Below the pieces are notes generated by a model. It did not search any database and was not told the origin of the DNA. It saw only the letters and a program-made list of their open reading frames with translations. A program made the translations under genes and the position numbers. 64,000 bases of DNA from assembly GCA_029257435.1 (NCBI GenBank), contig JARIBI010000045.1, positions 115,159 through 179,158 of the forward strand, written 5' to 3'. Numbering within the stretch: the first letter of the stretch is position 1; every line of letters begins with the position of its first letter. Below, piece by piece: positions 36,100 through 47,540 of this stretch. This DNA comes from Sporosarcina sp. (GTDB taxonomy: Bacteria; Bacillota; Bacilli; Bacillales_A; Planococcaceae).

Positions 36100-38217
36100 A
36101 TGTTAAAGCCGTTGATCCAACTTATCAAGTCCTTAAAATTTCAGGTTACAGCCTGGTTAGTTATTGGATTGTCTGCAGTTCTTTTATTTTTCTTTATCTA
36201 TGATGATGTGAAGCAAGAGACCTATGAGTTAACACCTTTTCAAATTGCTCCAAGTACGATCCGTTCATTAAAGACCGTTGAGGATACTGTGAAGACGGAA
36301 GAAGAGCGTGATCGTGTTGCGGAAGAGCAGCCTCCTGTTTATCAGTTCAATGAAGAGATTTCGACGAATCGTCAGTCAATAGCAACCTCGCTGTTCGACT
36401 ATATTCTTGAAGTGAAAAAAAGTACATTGAGTGAAGAAGAAGAGATTTCAGCGTCTAAGCTAAAAGCTGCAATTCGTGAAATGAATAAGAAACTCAAAGA
36501 ATTAAAAGAGACTGAACCAGACTTTTACCTGAGTGAACCTGTATTATCAGGACTTCTAACTGAAGATGAAAACGTATTACTGGATATGAGAACTGAGCTT
36601 ACAAAAATAGTTTCCAGTGAACTATCGAAACCGATTAAAGCGAAAGATGTAACGGTCGTTCAGTATGATGCTGAACGCAAACTCAGAACTTCTTCAAAAA
36701 TTCCAGATGGACAAGTTCAAACAATGATCCAGCTCGTGCGACCATTAATTGTCCCGACAGAAACAGTTAACGAAGAGTTGACGGAACAACGGTTGAAGCA
36801 GGCAAGAGAAAGCATCGAGCCTACTAGAATACTTCAAGGTCAAGTCATCGTGCGCGAAGGTCAAGTGATTGATAAGGAAATTTATCGGCAGCTTGAAGTA
36901 ACTGGATTACTGACAAACCAGACATCGGTTAAACCGATTGTTGCTTTGGTGTGTTTGATTGTTCTCTTATCAGGACTTGTGTATATACATTTTATGTCTA
37001 GAAAAGAAGACAAACAATCGTTGAAGAAAGCGCTACTTATCTTTTACTCGATTTTCTTTTTAGTTATTGTGATGATGAAGTTTACTGGCGTCTTGGAAAA
37101 AGAGTTCGATGTTCAAGTTTCATTTCTTTTCCCGGCTGCCTTAGCTCCTTTACTCGTGAAAATTCTTACGAATGAACGATTAGCGATTCTCTCGGTCGTA
37201 ATGATTTCTGCTGCCAGCGGACTAATTTTACAAGAAGGCGTTTCGTCAGTTATGCAAATGGAAGTAGTATTGTATTTCCTTCTGAGCGGTGTTACAGCAC
37301 TACTTGTCTTGGGGGAAAGTGGAAGACGTCTGACGATAATGAGGACCAGCTTTGCAGTTGCTATCGCGAATTTGCTGTATGTTTCATTTTATCTGCTAAT
37401 GACACAATCTACGTACACACTGTCAGAAATAGTTTTCTATGCAATAGCTGCTATCAGCTCGGCAATTCTTTCAGCAGCGCTGACAATCGGTTTACTACCT
37501 TTCTTTGAATCGATATTTGGAGTTGTTTCGGATATGCGTCTCGTTGAGTTGTCTAATCCAAACCATCCGCTTTTGAAAAAGGTTTTGACTGAAACTCCAG
37601 GAACGTATCACCATAGTGTAATGGTTGCCAATTTAGCTGATGCAGCATGTGAGGCGATTGGAGCAAATGGATTATTAGCCAGGGTGGGCAGTTATTATCA
37701 CGATATCGGCAAAACGGTTAGACCTATGTATTTTATTGAAAACCAGCATGGTGTGAACCCTCATGATCAGCTGACACCTGAAGAAAGCCGCGACATTATT
37801 ATTGCACATGCTGCTGACGGTGCAAATATTCTAGCTGCAAAGAAGATGCCGCAGCAAATCGTGGATATTGCACGGCAGCATCACGGAACTAGTTTTTTGA
37901 AGTTCTTTTATTATAAAGCAAAAGAACAAGATGAAGATGCAGTCGAGGATGACTTCAGATATTTCGGACCTAAACCGCAAACTAAAGAGATTGCAGTTAT
38001 TTCAATAGCAGATAGTTGTGAAGCAGCGGTACGTTCTATGAAGGAACCAACGCCGGATAAAATATCAGGACTGGTAAAGTCGATTGTGAAGGATAAAATA
38101 ACTGATGGTCAATTTGATGAATGTGAATTGTCCATGAAGGAAATTCGTATTGTAGAAAAAGTGATATGTGAAACACTGAATGGTATTTTTCATAGCAGGA
38201 TTGAATATCCGAAATAA
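36100..38217 (+). CDS. pgpH: Cyclic-di-AMP phosphodiesterase PgpH (7TM-HD family)
   Basis: 705 aa. One N-terminal membrane span (about 16-34), a large extracellular 7TMR-HDED region (to about residue 280), seven membrane spans (about 285-465), and a C-terminal cytoplasmic HD domain with GTYHHSVMVANLADAAC, YYHDIGK and HAADGANI as metal-binding motifs. It hydrolyses c-di-AMP to pApA (established for Listeria and Bacillus PgpH). Called yqfF in B. subtilis. Followed by ybeY and dgkA in the usual order. Confidence 0.95.
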   Translation: MLKPLIQLIKSLKFQVTAWLVIGLSAVLLFFFIYDDVKQETYELTPFQIAPSTIRSLKTVEDTVKTEEERDRVAEEQPPVYQFNEEISTNRQSIATSLFDYILEVKKSTLSEEEEISASKLKAAIREMNKKLKELKETEPDFYLSEPVLSGLLTEDENVLLDMRTELTKIVSSELSKPIKAKDVTVVQYDAERKLRTSSKIPDGQVQTMIQLVRPLIVPTETVNEELTEQRLKQARESIEPTRILQGQVIVREGQVIDKEIYRQLEVTGLLTNQTSVKPIVALVCLIVLLSGLVYIHFMSRKEDKQSLKKALLIFYSIFFLVIVMMKFTGVLEKEFDVQVSFLFPAALAPLLVKILTNERLAILSVVMISAASGLILQEGVSSVMQMEVVLYFLLSGVTALLVLGESGRRLTIMRTSFAVAIANLLYVSFYLLMTQSTYTLSEIVFYAIAAISSAILSAALTIGLLPFFESIFGVVSDMRLVELSNPNHPLLKKVLTETPGTYHHSVMVANLADAACEAIGANGLLARVGSYYHDIGKTVRPMYFIENQHGVNPHDQLTPEESRDIIIAHAADGANILAAKKMPQQIVDIARQHHGTSFLKFFYYKAKEQDEDAVEDDFRYFGPKPQTKEIAVISIADSCEAAVRSMKEPTPDKISGLVKSIVKDKITDGQFDECELSMKEIRIVEKVICETLNGIFHSRIEYPK

Positions 38218-38237
38218 AGCAAACAGAGGTGGAAAAT

Positions 38238-38708
38238 ATGTTAGAAATCGATTTTATCGATGAAATAAATGGAGACGGGAAAGGTGCGGAGCCCCTCATT
38301 CAAACGCTTCTATCTTTCGCCGCAGATGCGGAAGGTCTTGAGGCAGGAACAGAGCTCTCAGTCACATTTTTAGATGACGGCGCAATTCAGCAAATAAACC
38401 GGGATTATCGTGGAAAAGATCAAGCAACTGACGTTATTTCATTTGCGCTTGAAGAAGAGGGTGAAGGCGAAGCGGCTGTCATCGGAGCAGATGATATGCC
38501 GCGTCATTTGGGGGATTTGCTGATTTCAGTTGAAACCGCAAAACGCCAAGCTGAAGAATACGGACATAGTATTGAAAGGGAACTTGGTTTCCTTGCTTTG
38601 CATGGTTTTTTGCATTTGCTTGGCTATGATCACATGACAGATACCGACGAAAAGGAAATGTTCGGCCGACAAGATGAGATTTTACAGTCGTACGGACTAG
38701 AGAGATAA
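38238..38708 (+). CDS. ybeY: Endoribonuclease YbeY (16S rRNA maturation)
   Basis: 156 aa zinc-dependent ribonuclease in rRNA processing and ribosome quality control. The zinc motif HGFLHLLGYDH is near the C-terminus, preceded by INRDYRGKDQATDVISFAL and HLGDLLIS. ATG 38238 follows AGAGGTGG; the upstream GTG overlaps that site. Neighbours phoH, dgkA, cdd, era and recO give the standard Firmicute cluster. Confidence 0.95.
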   Translation: MLEIDFIDEINGDGKGAEPLIQTLLSFAADAEGLEAGTELSVTFLDDGAIQQINRDYRGKDQATDVISFALEEEGEGEAAVIGADDMPRHLGDLLISVETAKRQAEEYGHSIERELGFLALHGFLHLLGYDHMTDTDEKEMFGRQDEILQSYGLER

Positions 38709-38712
38709 TAAA

Positions 38713-39063
38713 GTGAAAACATTTTTCAAAGCATTCACTTACGCTTGGATGGGAATTGTCCATGGAGCTGCTCAAGAACGGAACGTAAAGTTTCATATAG
38801 TGGCAGCGATCATCGTAATCGCTGCAGGATGTTGGACAAGGTTAAGTCAACTTGAATGGATAATTATTACCGCTGTCATTGCGCTGATGATTGCATTAGA
38901 ATTAATGAATGCAGCAGTTGAGCGTGTGGTAGACTTAGTTACGCAAGAAAGGCATCCTTTAGCGAAACAAGCAAAAGACCTCGCAGCCGGGTCTGTGCTT
39001 GTTTTTTCTATCGCCAGTGCGATAATCGGATTGCTCATCTTTTTACCTAAATGGCTGATGTAA
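38713..39063 (+). CDS. dgkA: Undecaprenol kinase (diacylglycerol kinase family)
   Basis: 116 aa integral membrane kinase with about three spans. The conserved motif is LELMNAAVERVVDLV, followed by HPLAKQAKDLAAGSVLV. Gram-positive members phosphorylate undecaprenol, not diacylglycerol (family knowledge). GTG start 4 bases after the ybeY stop. In B. subtilis the gene is also called yqfG-adjacent dgkA, with the same neighbours. Confidence 0.94.
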   Translation: MKTFFKAFTYAWMGIVHGAAQERNVKFHIVAAIIVIAAGCWTRLSQLEWIIITAVIALMIALELMNAAVERVVDLVTQERHPLAKQAKDLAAGSVLVFSIASAIIGLLIFLPKWLM

Positions 39064-40384
<1,321 letters not shown>

Positions 40385-40414
40385 TCGTCTCGCACAGCAG
40401 TGGAGGCGAACGCC

Positions 40415-41200
40415 ATGATGAACAAGTGGGAAGGCATTGTACTGCGTACGATGCCCTATGGTGAGACCAACAAAATTGTTACGATTTTAACGAAGGAAGC
40501 AGGGAAGATGACCGCAATGGCTCGAGGTGCTAAAAAACCTGCAAGTCGTCTGTCATCGATTACTCAACTGTTCGTTTACGGGTCTTTTTTGCTGAGAACC
40601 GGAAAAGGGATGGGTTCCCTCGAACAAGGAGAACCCATCGATTCCATGAGACACATACGAGAAGATTTGGAAGCCACTGCGTATGCGAGTTACATCGTTG
40701 AGTTAATTGATAGACTTACAGAAGATGGTCAGCGGTCATCCGGTATTTTTAATCTGCTATTTGAGGCATTGCACGCGATTAATGAAGGCTATGACCCGGA
40801 AGCCATTGCGCTGTTTGTTGAGTGGAAGATGCTTCCGGTCGCTGGAATTCACCCTGTGCTGCATCAGTGTGCATCTTGCGGTTCGGTTGAAGGGGAGTTT
40901 GCGTTTTCATTTAAGGAAATAGGGTTCTTGTGTCATCGATGTTTCCATATCGATCCCTATATTGTTAGGATTACGCCAGCGCAATTGAAACTTATCCGTA
41001 CATTTGCAACAGTACCAATCACACAAGTAGGTTCTCTGACATTAAAGAAATCGACAAAGCAATTCATGAAAAAACTGGTCCGTCAGGTTTATGATGAACA
41101 AGTAGGATTGCGATTGAAGTCACGGTCTTTTCTGGATCAGCTTGATCGGACTCCTAGTCTGTTACCACCCAAAGAAAAACCGGCAGAATCAGATGAATAA
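40415..41200 (+). CDS. recO: DNA repair protein RecO
   Basis: 261 aa. An N-terminal OB fold (WEGIVLRTMPYGETNKIVTILT) and helical domain with a zinc finger CASCG ... CHRC. It anneals single strands and loads RecA with RecR. Start at 40415 or 40418; GGAGG is 8 bases before 40415. The final codons form the left arm of a bidirectional terminator shared with glyS, with the stop codon in the loop. Confidence 0.95.
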   Translation: MMNKWEGIVLRTMPYGETNKIVTILTKEAGKMTAMARGAKKPASRLSSITQLFVYGSFLLRTGKGMGSLEQGEPIDSMRHIREDLEATAYASYIVELIDRLTEDGQRSSGIFNLLFEALHAINEGYDPEAIALFVEWKMLPVAGIHPVLHQCASCGSVEGEFAFSFKEIGFLCHRCFHIDPYIVRITPAQLKLIRTFATVPITQVGSLTLKKSTKQFMKKLVRQVYDEQVGLRLKSRSFLDQLDRTPSLLPPKEKPAESDE

Positions 41201-41219
41201 TCTGATTCTGCCGGTTTTT
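41175..41219. terminator. Bidirectional terminator between recO and glyS
   Basis: Perfect 19-bp stem (41175-41193 with 41201-41219). The left arm lies inside recO and its stop codon is in the 7-base loop. Five A on the left and six T on the right support both directions. Confidence 0.93.
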
Positions 41220-41221
41220 TG

Positions 41222-42601
41222 TTAAAATGCAATACGTTCTTCGATATAAGCTTTCAGTTCTTCAATCGGCAAGCGAACTTGCTCCATTGAATCCCGATGA
41301 CGAACGGTTACTTGACGATCCTCTTCAGAATCAAAATCGTACGTAATACAGAATGGCGTTCCGATTTCATCTTGTCGGCGGTATCGTTTACCGATGGATT
41401 GTGAGTCGTCATACTGTACTGGGAAGTGCTTGCAGAGCTCAGCATAGACATCTCCTGCACCTTCAGCTAACTTCTTGGATAATGGAAGTACAGCAGCCTT
41501 AACAGGCGCTAGAGCAGGATGGAAACGCATGACTGTACGTTTATCGTCGCCTTCAAGCTCTTCTTCGTCAAATGCATCACATAAGAACGCAAGAGTGACG
41601 CGATCTGCACCAACAGATGGCTCGATACAATATGGAACGAATTTTTCGTTTGTAATCGGATCCTGGTAATGGAAGTCTTCATTGGAATATTCCATATGAC
41701 GCTTCAAGTCGAAGTCTGTGCGGTTAGCGATGCCCCATAGTTCTCCCCAGCCGAACGGGAATTTGAACTCGATATCGACAGTCCCTTTTGAGTAATGGGA
41801 AAGTTCGTCATCGTTGTGCTCGCGAAGACGCATATTCTCTTCAGTCAGTCCCAAATCAAGCAGCCAGTTCTTAGAAGCATCACGCCAGAAAGCGTACCAT
41901 TCTTCGTCTTCGCCTGGTTTACAGAAGAATTCGAGTTCCATCTGTTCGAACTCACGAGTACGGAATGTGAAGTTACCCGGTGTAATCTCGTTACGGAAAC
42001 TTTTACCGATTTGCGCAATACCGAATGGGAGTTTTTTACGCATTGAACGCTGGACATTTTTGAAATTCACAAAAATACCTTGAGCTGTTTCAGGACGCAG
42101 GAAGATTTCATTTGCAGAAGAATCGGTTACACCTTGAGTCGTTTTAAACATCAGGTTGAACTGACGGATATCCGTATAGTCCAATGCGCCGCATGAAGGG
42201 CAGACGATATTGTGCTCGATGATCAAGTCCTTCATCTTTTCAAATGGCATGCCGTCAACGACAATTTCCATACCCTTTGCATCTAATGCATCTTCAATTA
42301 ATTTATCTGCACGATGACGTGTTTTACATTTCTTACAGTCGATCATTGGATCATTGAAGTTCCCGATATGACCGGACGCTTCCCATACTTTTGGATTCAT
42401 TAAGATGGCTGCATCTAGTCCAACGTTATGCGGTGATTCTTGGACGAATTTTTTCCACCATGCGCGTTTAATATTGTTCTTAAGTTCAATTCCTAGCGGG
42501 CCGTAATCCCACGTGTTTGCAAGACCGCCATAAATCTCGGAGCCTGGAAAGACAAATCCCCGTTGTTTTGACACGTTCACTATTTGTTCCATTGTATACA
42601 T
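41222..42601 (-). CDS. glyS: Glycyl-tRNA synthetase, single-chain (homodimeric) type
   Basis: 459 aa class II synthetase of the one-chain eukaryote/archaea-like type, unlike the GlyQ-GlyS heterotetramer of B. subtilis. N-terminal [17 protein letters not shown] and WDYGPLG, zinc-binding CKKC and CPSCG, motif 2 region [21 protein letters not shown], and motif 3 region [14 protein letters not shown] precede an anticodon-binding domain. ATG 42601 has GGAGG 8 bases upstream. A glycine T-box precedes it. It occupies the recO-ccpN interval where B. subtilis has glyQ-glyS, but on the opposite strand. Confidence 0.96.
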   Translation of the reverse strand: MYTMEQIVNVSKQRGFVFPGSEIYGGLANTWDYGPLGIELKNNIKRAWWKKFVQESPHNVGLDAAILMNPKVWEASGHIGNFNDPMIDCKKCKTRHRADKLIEDALDAKGMEIVVDGMPFEKMKDLIIEHNIVCPSCGALDYTDIRQFNLMFKTTQGVTDSSANEIFLRPETAQGIFVNFKNVQRSMRKKLPFGIAQIGKSFRNEITPGNFTFRTREFEQMELEFFCKPGEDEEWYAFWRDASKNWLLDLGLTEENMRLREHNDDELSHYSKGTVDIEFKFPFGWGELWGIANRTDFDLKRHMEYSNEDFHYQDPITNEKFVPYCIEPSVGADRVTLAFLCDAFDEEELEGDDKRTVMRFHPALAPVKAAVLPLSKKLAEGAGDVYAELCKHFPVQYDDSQSIGKRYRRQDEIGTPFCITYDFDSEEDRQVTVRHRDSMEQVRLPIEELKAYIEERIAF

Positions 42602-42619
42602 AAATAATCCCTCCAATTA

Positions 42620-42785
42620 AAATAAGCACCCATCCTCGGACAAATGTCCGAGGACGGGTGCGTAATGCCCCGCGGTTCCACCTCGATTGACTGTACAAAA
42701 AACAGTCCTCTTTAAACTTACTATGGCTCCAGGCTGCCTTTTCCTGTCAATTACGGGCTTTCACTATCCCCGATCGCTATGGCTG
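42620..42785 (-). promoter_or_regulatory. T-box riboswitch, glycine specifier
   Basis: Minus-strand leader of glyS. The T-box sequence AGGTGGAACCGCG is at 42683-42671. A terminator stem of 16 bp (42626-42641 with 42646-42661) is followed on the transcript by a U-rich stretch. Stem I has the common AGCGA ... GGGGATAGTG ... CTGGAGC layout, and the specifier triplet aligns to GGC (Gly) at 42738-42736. Uncharged tRNA-Gly should allow readthrough into glyS. A possible TATAAG -10 lies just upstream; the rest of 42786-42924 shows no other feature except the ccpN leader. Confidence 0.92.
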
Positions 42786-42924
42786 ACAATACTTATAGAC
42801 CTTTCTTTGCCTATTCAAATGTTGAGTTTAGTTTAGCATGGTTCGCGATTCTTCGCAATAGAACTGAATTTGTTATATACTGTAGACAGATTTGTTTAAT
42901 TGAACGCTTAGGACGGTGACAACG

Positions 42925-43554
42925 ATGGAACTCAATAAGCGCCAGACGGAGATCCTCGAGATCGTCAAGGCGGATGGACCGATAACGGGAGAACATATTG
43001 CCGAGCGGTTAAATTTAACCAGAGCCACCATACGGCCAGATCTCGCCATCCTGACCATGGCAGGCTATTTGGATGCTCGCCCCCGTGTCGGCTATTTCTA
43101 CTCAGGCAAAAAGCAAGTGCACTCAGTTGGAGATGAAATGATTGGTATGCAAGTAGGGGATTTTCAATCCACTCCAGCTGTTGTAACTGAACATAGTTCG
43201 GTCTATGATGCTATATGCCAGATGTTTTTACAAGATGTTGGTACCTTATTCGTAGTAGACGAGAAAGCGTGTTTAACAGGGGTTCTTTCTCGAAAAGACC
43301 TATTAAGGACAAGTATTGGCAATACAGAACTCGAGAAAATACCTGTGCATGTCATAATGACTAGAATGCCGAATATCGTATACTGCCACAAAAAAGACAC
43401 ACTTTTATCTGCTGCTCGGAAGATGATCGACAAGCAAGTTGATTCATTGCCTGTTATTGGAACAGCGACAGATGGATTAGAAGTAGTAGGAAGAATTACG
43501 AAAACAAATATTACAGCAGCATTTTTAACGCTTGCACAAGATCATGAGCTATGA
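42925..43554 (+). CDS. ccpN: Transcriptional repressor CcpN (gluconeogenesis control)
   Basis: 209 aa. An N-terminal winged helix (ELNKRQTEILEIVK, GPITGEHIAERLNLTRATIRPDLAILTMAGYL) and two CBS domains (FVVDEKACLTGVLSRKDLL and the second half). In B. subtilis CcpN represses gapB, pckA and sr1 in glucose. ATG 42925 is used because GGTGA is 5 bases upstream; the GTG at 42916 would give three extra residues (MTT) resembling the B. subtilis N-terminus and cannot be excluded. Paired with ppsR 10 bases downstream. Confidence 0.93.
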   Translation: MELNKRQTEILEIVKADGPITGEHIAERLNLTRATIRPDLAILTMAGYLDARPRVGYFYSGKKQVHSVGDEMIGMQVGDFQSTPAVVTEHSSVYDAICQMFLQDVGTLFVVDEKACLTGVLSRKDLLRTSIGNTELEKIPVHVIMTRMPNIVYCHKKDTLLSAARKMIDKQVDSLPVIGTATDGLEVVGRITKTNITAAFLTLAQDHEL

Positions 43555-43564
43555 GGTGAGTCCT

Positions 43565-44407
43565 ATGAAAAAACTCAAGTTTTTTATTGTTTCAGATTCT
43601 GTCGGTGAAACTGCGGAACTAGTAGCGAAAGCGGCGGCAAGTCAATTCCGTCAAGATTTAGATACAGTATCCATGAAACGGTTTTCTCATATCGAAGAAA
43701 AAAGTCAATTAGAAGAAATTGCATGGCTTGCTGAACAACAGCAGGCAGTTATCGTCTATACACTTGTTCGCAGCGATATGCGGGATGCTCTCACTGCATA
43801 CTGTGGACAGCGAGATGTTCAGTGCATCGATCTTTTAGGTCCTATTATGCACTCAATTGAACATGTACTCGATGAGAGGCCGACTGAAGAACCAGGACTT
43901 GTTCGACAGTTGGATGAGGACTACTTTAGAAAGATTGAAGCGATTGAATTCGCTGTAAAATATGATGACGGACGCGATCCGCGCGGTGTACTGAATGCTG
44001 ATATTGTACTTGTGGGAATTTCAAGAACTTCTAAAACTCCACTTTCACAATACTTGGCTCACCAGCGGTTTAAAGTTGCCAATGTCCCTTTAGTTCCAGA
44101 AGTAGAGCCACCTGCTGAACTCTATGAAATCGATCCCAATAAATGTTTTGGTTTAGTTATATCTCCAGAAATCTTGAATTCAATCCGTAAAGAACGGTTG
44201 ATTGCACTTGGACTTAAAGATGATGCCAGTTATGCAAAAATCGATCGGATTGAGCAAGAAATCAACCATTTTAATAAAGTGGTAGATAAAATCGGCTGTA
44301 CAGTAATTGATGTTTCAAACCGAGCAGTAGAAGAGACAGCGAATGTCATTATTTCAAAAATGAATAGTAGAAAATTCGAGCGAATTCGGAAGGACCTCCA
44401 GCGATAA
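43565..44407 (+). CDS. ppsR: PEP synthase/PPDK regulatory protein (DUF299 kinase-phosphorylase)
   Basis: 280 aa. Bifunctional ADP-dependent kinase and Pi-dependent phosphorylase family acting on pyruvate phosphate dikinase or PEP synthase. N-terminal FFIVSDSVGETAE, a central P-loop-like GISRTSKTPLSQYLA, and C-terminal RKFERIRKDL region. It is YqfL in B. subtilis, also co-located with ccpN and linked to gluconeogenic flux. The client enzyme gene is not in this window. ATG 43565 follows GAGGTGAG. Confidence 0.93.
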   Translation: MKKLKFFIVSDSVGETAELVAKAAASQFRQDLDTVSMKRFSHIEEKSQLEEIAWLAEQQQAVIVYTLVRSDMRDALTAYCGQRDVQCIDLLGPIMHSIEHVLDERPTEEPGLVRQLDEDYFRKIEAIEFAVKYDDGRDPRGVLNADIVLVGISRTSKTPLSQYLAHQRFKVANVPLVPEVEPPAELYEIDPNKCFGLVISPEILNSIRKERLIALGLKDDASYAKIDRIEQEINHFNKVVDKIGCTVIDVSNRAVEETANVIISKMNSRKFERIRKDLQR

Positions 44408-44424
44408 GGCGGTCCCTCTTTTTT
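44391..44424 (+). terminator. Terminator after ppsR
   Basis: Imperfect 8-bp stem GGACCTCC / GGCGGTCC (44392-44399 with 44408-44415, one mismatch) across the stop codon, followed by TCTTTTTT. Confidence 0.7.
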
Positions 44425-44571
44425 CGTTTAATAGTTACATGAGCGATTTAGCTAGTATTACCAGAAGCTTTCCTGTAAAATAGCAGTTTCGGAGAAAAAT
44501 AAAAAAATTGTCGAATAAGAAGGATTTTCAAAGGATACATCGAATCTATAGACAGTGAAGATGGTGATAGC

Positions 44572-46383
44572 ATGTCAAAAATACCTGAACAAACGATTGA
44601 GGAGATTCGAACAAAAACAGATATAGTCGATCTAATCGGTGAACATGTCCGTCTCACAAAAAGAGGGAAGAACTGGTTTGGTCTTTGCCCGTTTCATGGA
44701 GAAAGTACACCGTCTTTTTCAGTATCTGAAGAAAAACAGCTCTTTCATTGTTTTGGCTGCGGGGCCAGCGGGAATGCAATCACATTTGTAATGGACATTG
44801 ATAACCGTCCTTTTACAGAAGCCGTTGTTCAACTCGCTGAGAGGCTTGATATTCCAATCGATGCATCTGTTGAGATGGGAAGCCGGTCAGAAAAAGAAGT
44901 AGCTCATAAACAGATGTATGAAGCCCATGAATTCGCGGCAAACTTCTATAATCACCTGCTTTTAAATACGGTAGAAGGTGAAAAAGCGTATCAATATCTT
45001 GAACAAAGAGGATTTACAAGGGAAAACATCGAAAAGTATAATATAGGGTGGGCACTGGATGACTGGGAAGCGTTATCTTCGCTTTTACAGCGCCAAGGTT
45101 TTGACATGAAAGAGATGGAACAGGCAGGGCTTGTTATCCAGCGAGATAATGGAACTGGTTTTTTTGATCGTTTTCGTGGACGAGTCATGTTTCCACTTTA
45201 TGACGATCATGGTACAATAGTCGGGTTCTCCGGAAGAGTGCTTGAGAAGTCCGATAAAGAAGCTAAGTATCTAAACAGTCCAGAAACCCCGATTTTCGAA
45301 AAAGGACGATTGTTGTATAATTTTCACCGTGCACGTCTTAATGCTCGAAAAAAGGGTAATGTAATAATATTCGAAGGATTTATGGACACGCTGACTGCCG
45401 ATCGTCACGGGCTGGAAAATACTGTAGCGGTTATGGGGACGGCGTTATCAGATACTCAGCTAATCAAGTTGAAGCGAATCACGAACGACCTGATTATTTG
45501 CTGTGATGGGGACAATGCAGGATGGGAAGCTTCAAAACGATTTGCAGAACTGGTCATGCAAAAAGGATTTTCACTTAAAATTGCAGTGCTGCCTAATAAA
45601 ATGGATCCTGATGACTACATTTCTGAAAATGGAATTGAAGCATTTCAAGAAAAAATAATAAATCGTCCTCATACGTATATGTCTTTCATTTTGGCATATG
45701 CAAAAAGATCTAAAAACTTGTCACATGAAAATGATGTACTGCAATATATTCATGAAGTGATGGAAGAACTTTCCGGGGGGTTAACCCCTGTCGAAAAAGA
45801 CATGATGTTAAGACAGTTATCGATGGATACAAACGTATCCGTTGATGCACTCGAACAGCAGTATGCAAAGGCTGCAGGAAAAGTAGTCAGGAAAAAACAA
45901 GCTGACAACTTCTCCGAGCCGACAGTGCCGATTATACAGCAGAGGAAGCAAAGCATTTCTGCGACCGGACGCGCTGAGCGTTTATTGCTAAGTCACATGT
46001 TAAACGATGGTTCTTTATTTGACACAATTCAAAATCACCATGAAGAACTGTTTGTTCATGACGACTATGCTACAATATATATCCGATTAGCAGGATTCTA
46101 TGAACAATACGGTGCTCCAGATTTTCATCGATTCGCAGAAACTATCGAAGATCGCGGATTGAGAAGGATTGTGCTGGAGGCTGCTGTAATGGAAAGGGAT
46201 CCCGAACATGCGGAGCAAGAAGTGGAAGATTGTGTAGTACATTTAAAGAAGCACAGAATTCAACAACAGATTACTCAAAAAATGCATGAGTCAAAAGATG
46301 CAGAAAAAATGAACGATCTACCCGCAGCACTTCAGCTGGCGAGAGAGATCATACAGCTCCGGAAATCATTATCGGCAATGTAA
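44572..46383 (+). CDS. dnaG: DNA primase DnaG
   Basis: 603 aa. The N-terminal zinc-binding domain has Cys39, His42, Cys60 and Cys63 (CPFH ... CFGC). The catalytic core shows the RFRGRVMFPLYD region and the TOPRIM motifs IFEGFMD and CCDGDNAGWEA. A C-terminal helicase-interaction domain ends the protein. It synthesises RNA primers for replication. The dnaG-rpoD pair is the classic macromolecular-synthesis order. About 160 bases upstream hold the ppsR terminator and AT-rich sequence without a clear promoter. Confidence 0.97.
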   Translation: MSKIPEQTIEEIRTKTDIVDLIGEHVRLTKRGKNWFGLCPFHGESTPSFSVSEEKQLFHCFGCGASGNAITFVMDIDNRPFTEAVVQLAERLDIPIDASVEMGSRSEKEVAHKQMYEAHEFAANFYNHLLLNTVEGEKAYQYLEQRGFTRENIEKYNIGWALDDWEALSSLLQRQGFDMKEMEQAGLVIQRDNGTGFFDRFRGRVMFPLYDDHGTIVGFSGRVLEKSDKEAKYLNSPETPIFEKGRLLYNFHRARLNARKKGNVIIFEGFMDTLTADRHGLENTVAVMGTALSDTQLIKLKRITNDLIICCDGDNAGWEASKRFAELVMQKGFSLKIAVLPNKMDPDDYISENGIEAFQEKIINRPHTYMSFILAYAKRSKNLSHENDVLQYIHEVMEELSGGLTPVEKDMMLRQLSMDTNVSVDALEQQYAKAAGKVVRKKQADNFSEPTVPIIQQRKQSISATGRAERLLLSHMLNDGSLFDTIQNHHEELFVHDDYATIYIRLAGFYEQYGAPDFHRFAETIEDRGLRRIVLEAAVMERDPEHAEQEVEDCVVHLKKHRIQQQITQKMHESKDAEKMNDLPAALQLAREIIQLRKSLSAM

Positions 46384-46416
46384 GCCGACCGGCGTACTAA
46401 GGAGGAACAGGTTATT

Positions 46417-47535
46417 ATGGCTAAAAAAGAGGAACTAACTGGAGAAACAGAGACAACGTTGGAGGAAGTCAAAGCTGCTTTACTGGAGACCGGTAAAAAG
46501 AGTGGCGAGTTGACAATTGAGGAAGTCACTGAAAAATTGGCTACTTTTGAAATGGAGCCCGACCAGTTTGAAGAGTTCCTCGATCAAATCGAGGCAGCTG
46601 GTATTGAAATGGAAGGTAAGGAAGAAAGTTCTGAGGAAGCGCCAGGCAAACCTGCTGCAGATGAAGAACGATTCGATCTAAATGACCTGAGTGTTCCACC
46701 GGGAGTTAAAATTAATGACCCCGTCCGCATGTACTTGAAAGAAATCGGTCGAGTTGATTTGCTTACCGGTAAAGAAGAAGTAGCTCTTGCGAAGCGTATT
46801 ATTGCAGGCGAAGAGGAAGCTAAGAAACGTTTAGCTGAAGCAAACCTGCGTCTTGTAGTAAGTATTGCAAAACGATACGTCGGCAGAGGGATGCTGTTTT
46901 TGGACTTAATCCAAGAAGGAAATATGGGTCTTATTAAAGCTGTTGAAAAGTTTGACCATACAAAAGGATTTAAATTCAGTACGTATGCCACTTGGTGGAT
47001 TCGTCAGGCGATTACCCGTGCAATCGCAGACCAAGCCAGAACTATCCGTATACCAGTGCATATGGTGGAGACGATTAACAAACTCATTCGTGTCCAGCGC
47101 CAGCTCTTGCAGGATCTTGGACGAGAACCTTCACCAGAGGAAATCGGGGAAGAGATGGAACTGACACCTGAAAAGGTCCGGGAAATTCTTAAGATCGCGC
47201 AGGAACCAGTGTCACTCGAAACACCTATTGGTGAAGAAGATGATTCTCATTTAGGTGATTTCATTGAAGACTCGGAAGCGCAATCTCCATCAGATCACGC
47301 AGCTTATGAATTATTAAAAGAGCAGCTGGAAGATGTGCTAGATACGCTTACTGATCGCGAGGAAAATGTTCTTCGACTTCGATTCGGATTAGACGATGGA
47401 CGAACGAGAACTTTGGAAGAAGTCGGAAAAGTTTTCGGAGTCACACGTGAGCGGATTCGACAAATCGAGGCGAAGGCACTTCGTAAATTGCGACATCCTT
47501 CACGCAGCAAGCGTCTGAAAGACTTTTTAGAATAA
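46417..47535 (+). CDS. rpoD: RNA polymerase primary sigma factor SigA
   Basis: 372 aa. Region 1.1 at the N-terminus ([20 protein letters not shown]), region 1.2 [21 protein letters not shown], region 2 with [21 protein letters not shown], and regions 3 and 4 ending with [20 protein letters not shown]. Length matches B. subtilis SigA (371 aa). AAGGAGGAA precedes the ATG. The many TTGACA/TATAAT-like promoters in the window are its expected targets. Confidence 0.98.
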   Translation: MAKKEELTGETETTLEEVKAALLETGKKSGELTIEEVTEKLATFEMEPDQFEEFLDQIEAAGIEMEGKEESSEEAPGKPAADEERFDLNDLSVPPGVKINDPVRMYLKEIGRVDLLTGKEEVALAKRIIAGEEEAKKRLAEANLRLVVSIAKRYVGRGMLFLDLIQEGNMGLIKAVEKFDHTKGFKFSTYATWWIRQAITRAIADQARTIRIPVHMVETINKLIRVQRQLLQDLGREPSPEEIGEEMELTPEKVREILKIAQEPVSLETPIGEEDDSHLGDFIEDSEAQSPSDHAAYELLKEQLEDVLDTLTDREENVLRLRFGLDDGRTRTLEEVGKVFGVTRERIRQIEAKALRKLRHPSRSKRLKDFLE

Positions 47536-47540
47536 AAACT

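Noticed and set aside
42786..42924. Possible extra small gene in the glyS-ccpN gap
   Set aside because: Open frames there run through the T-box leader or lack ribosome-binding sites; the gap is explained by two divergent leaders.
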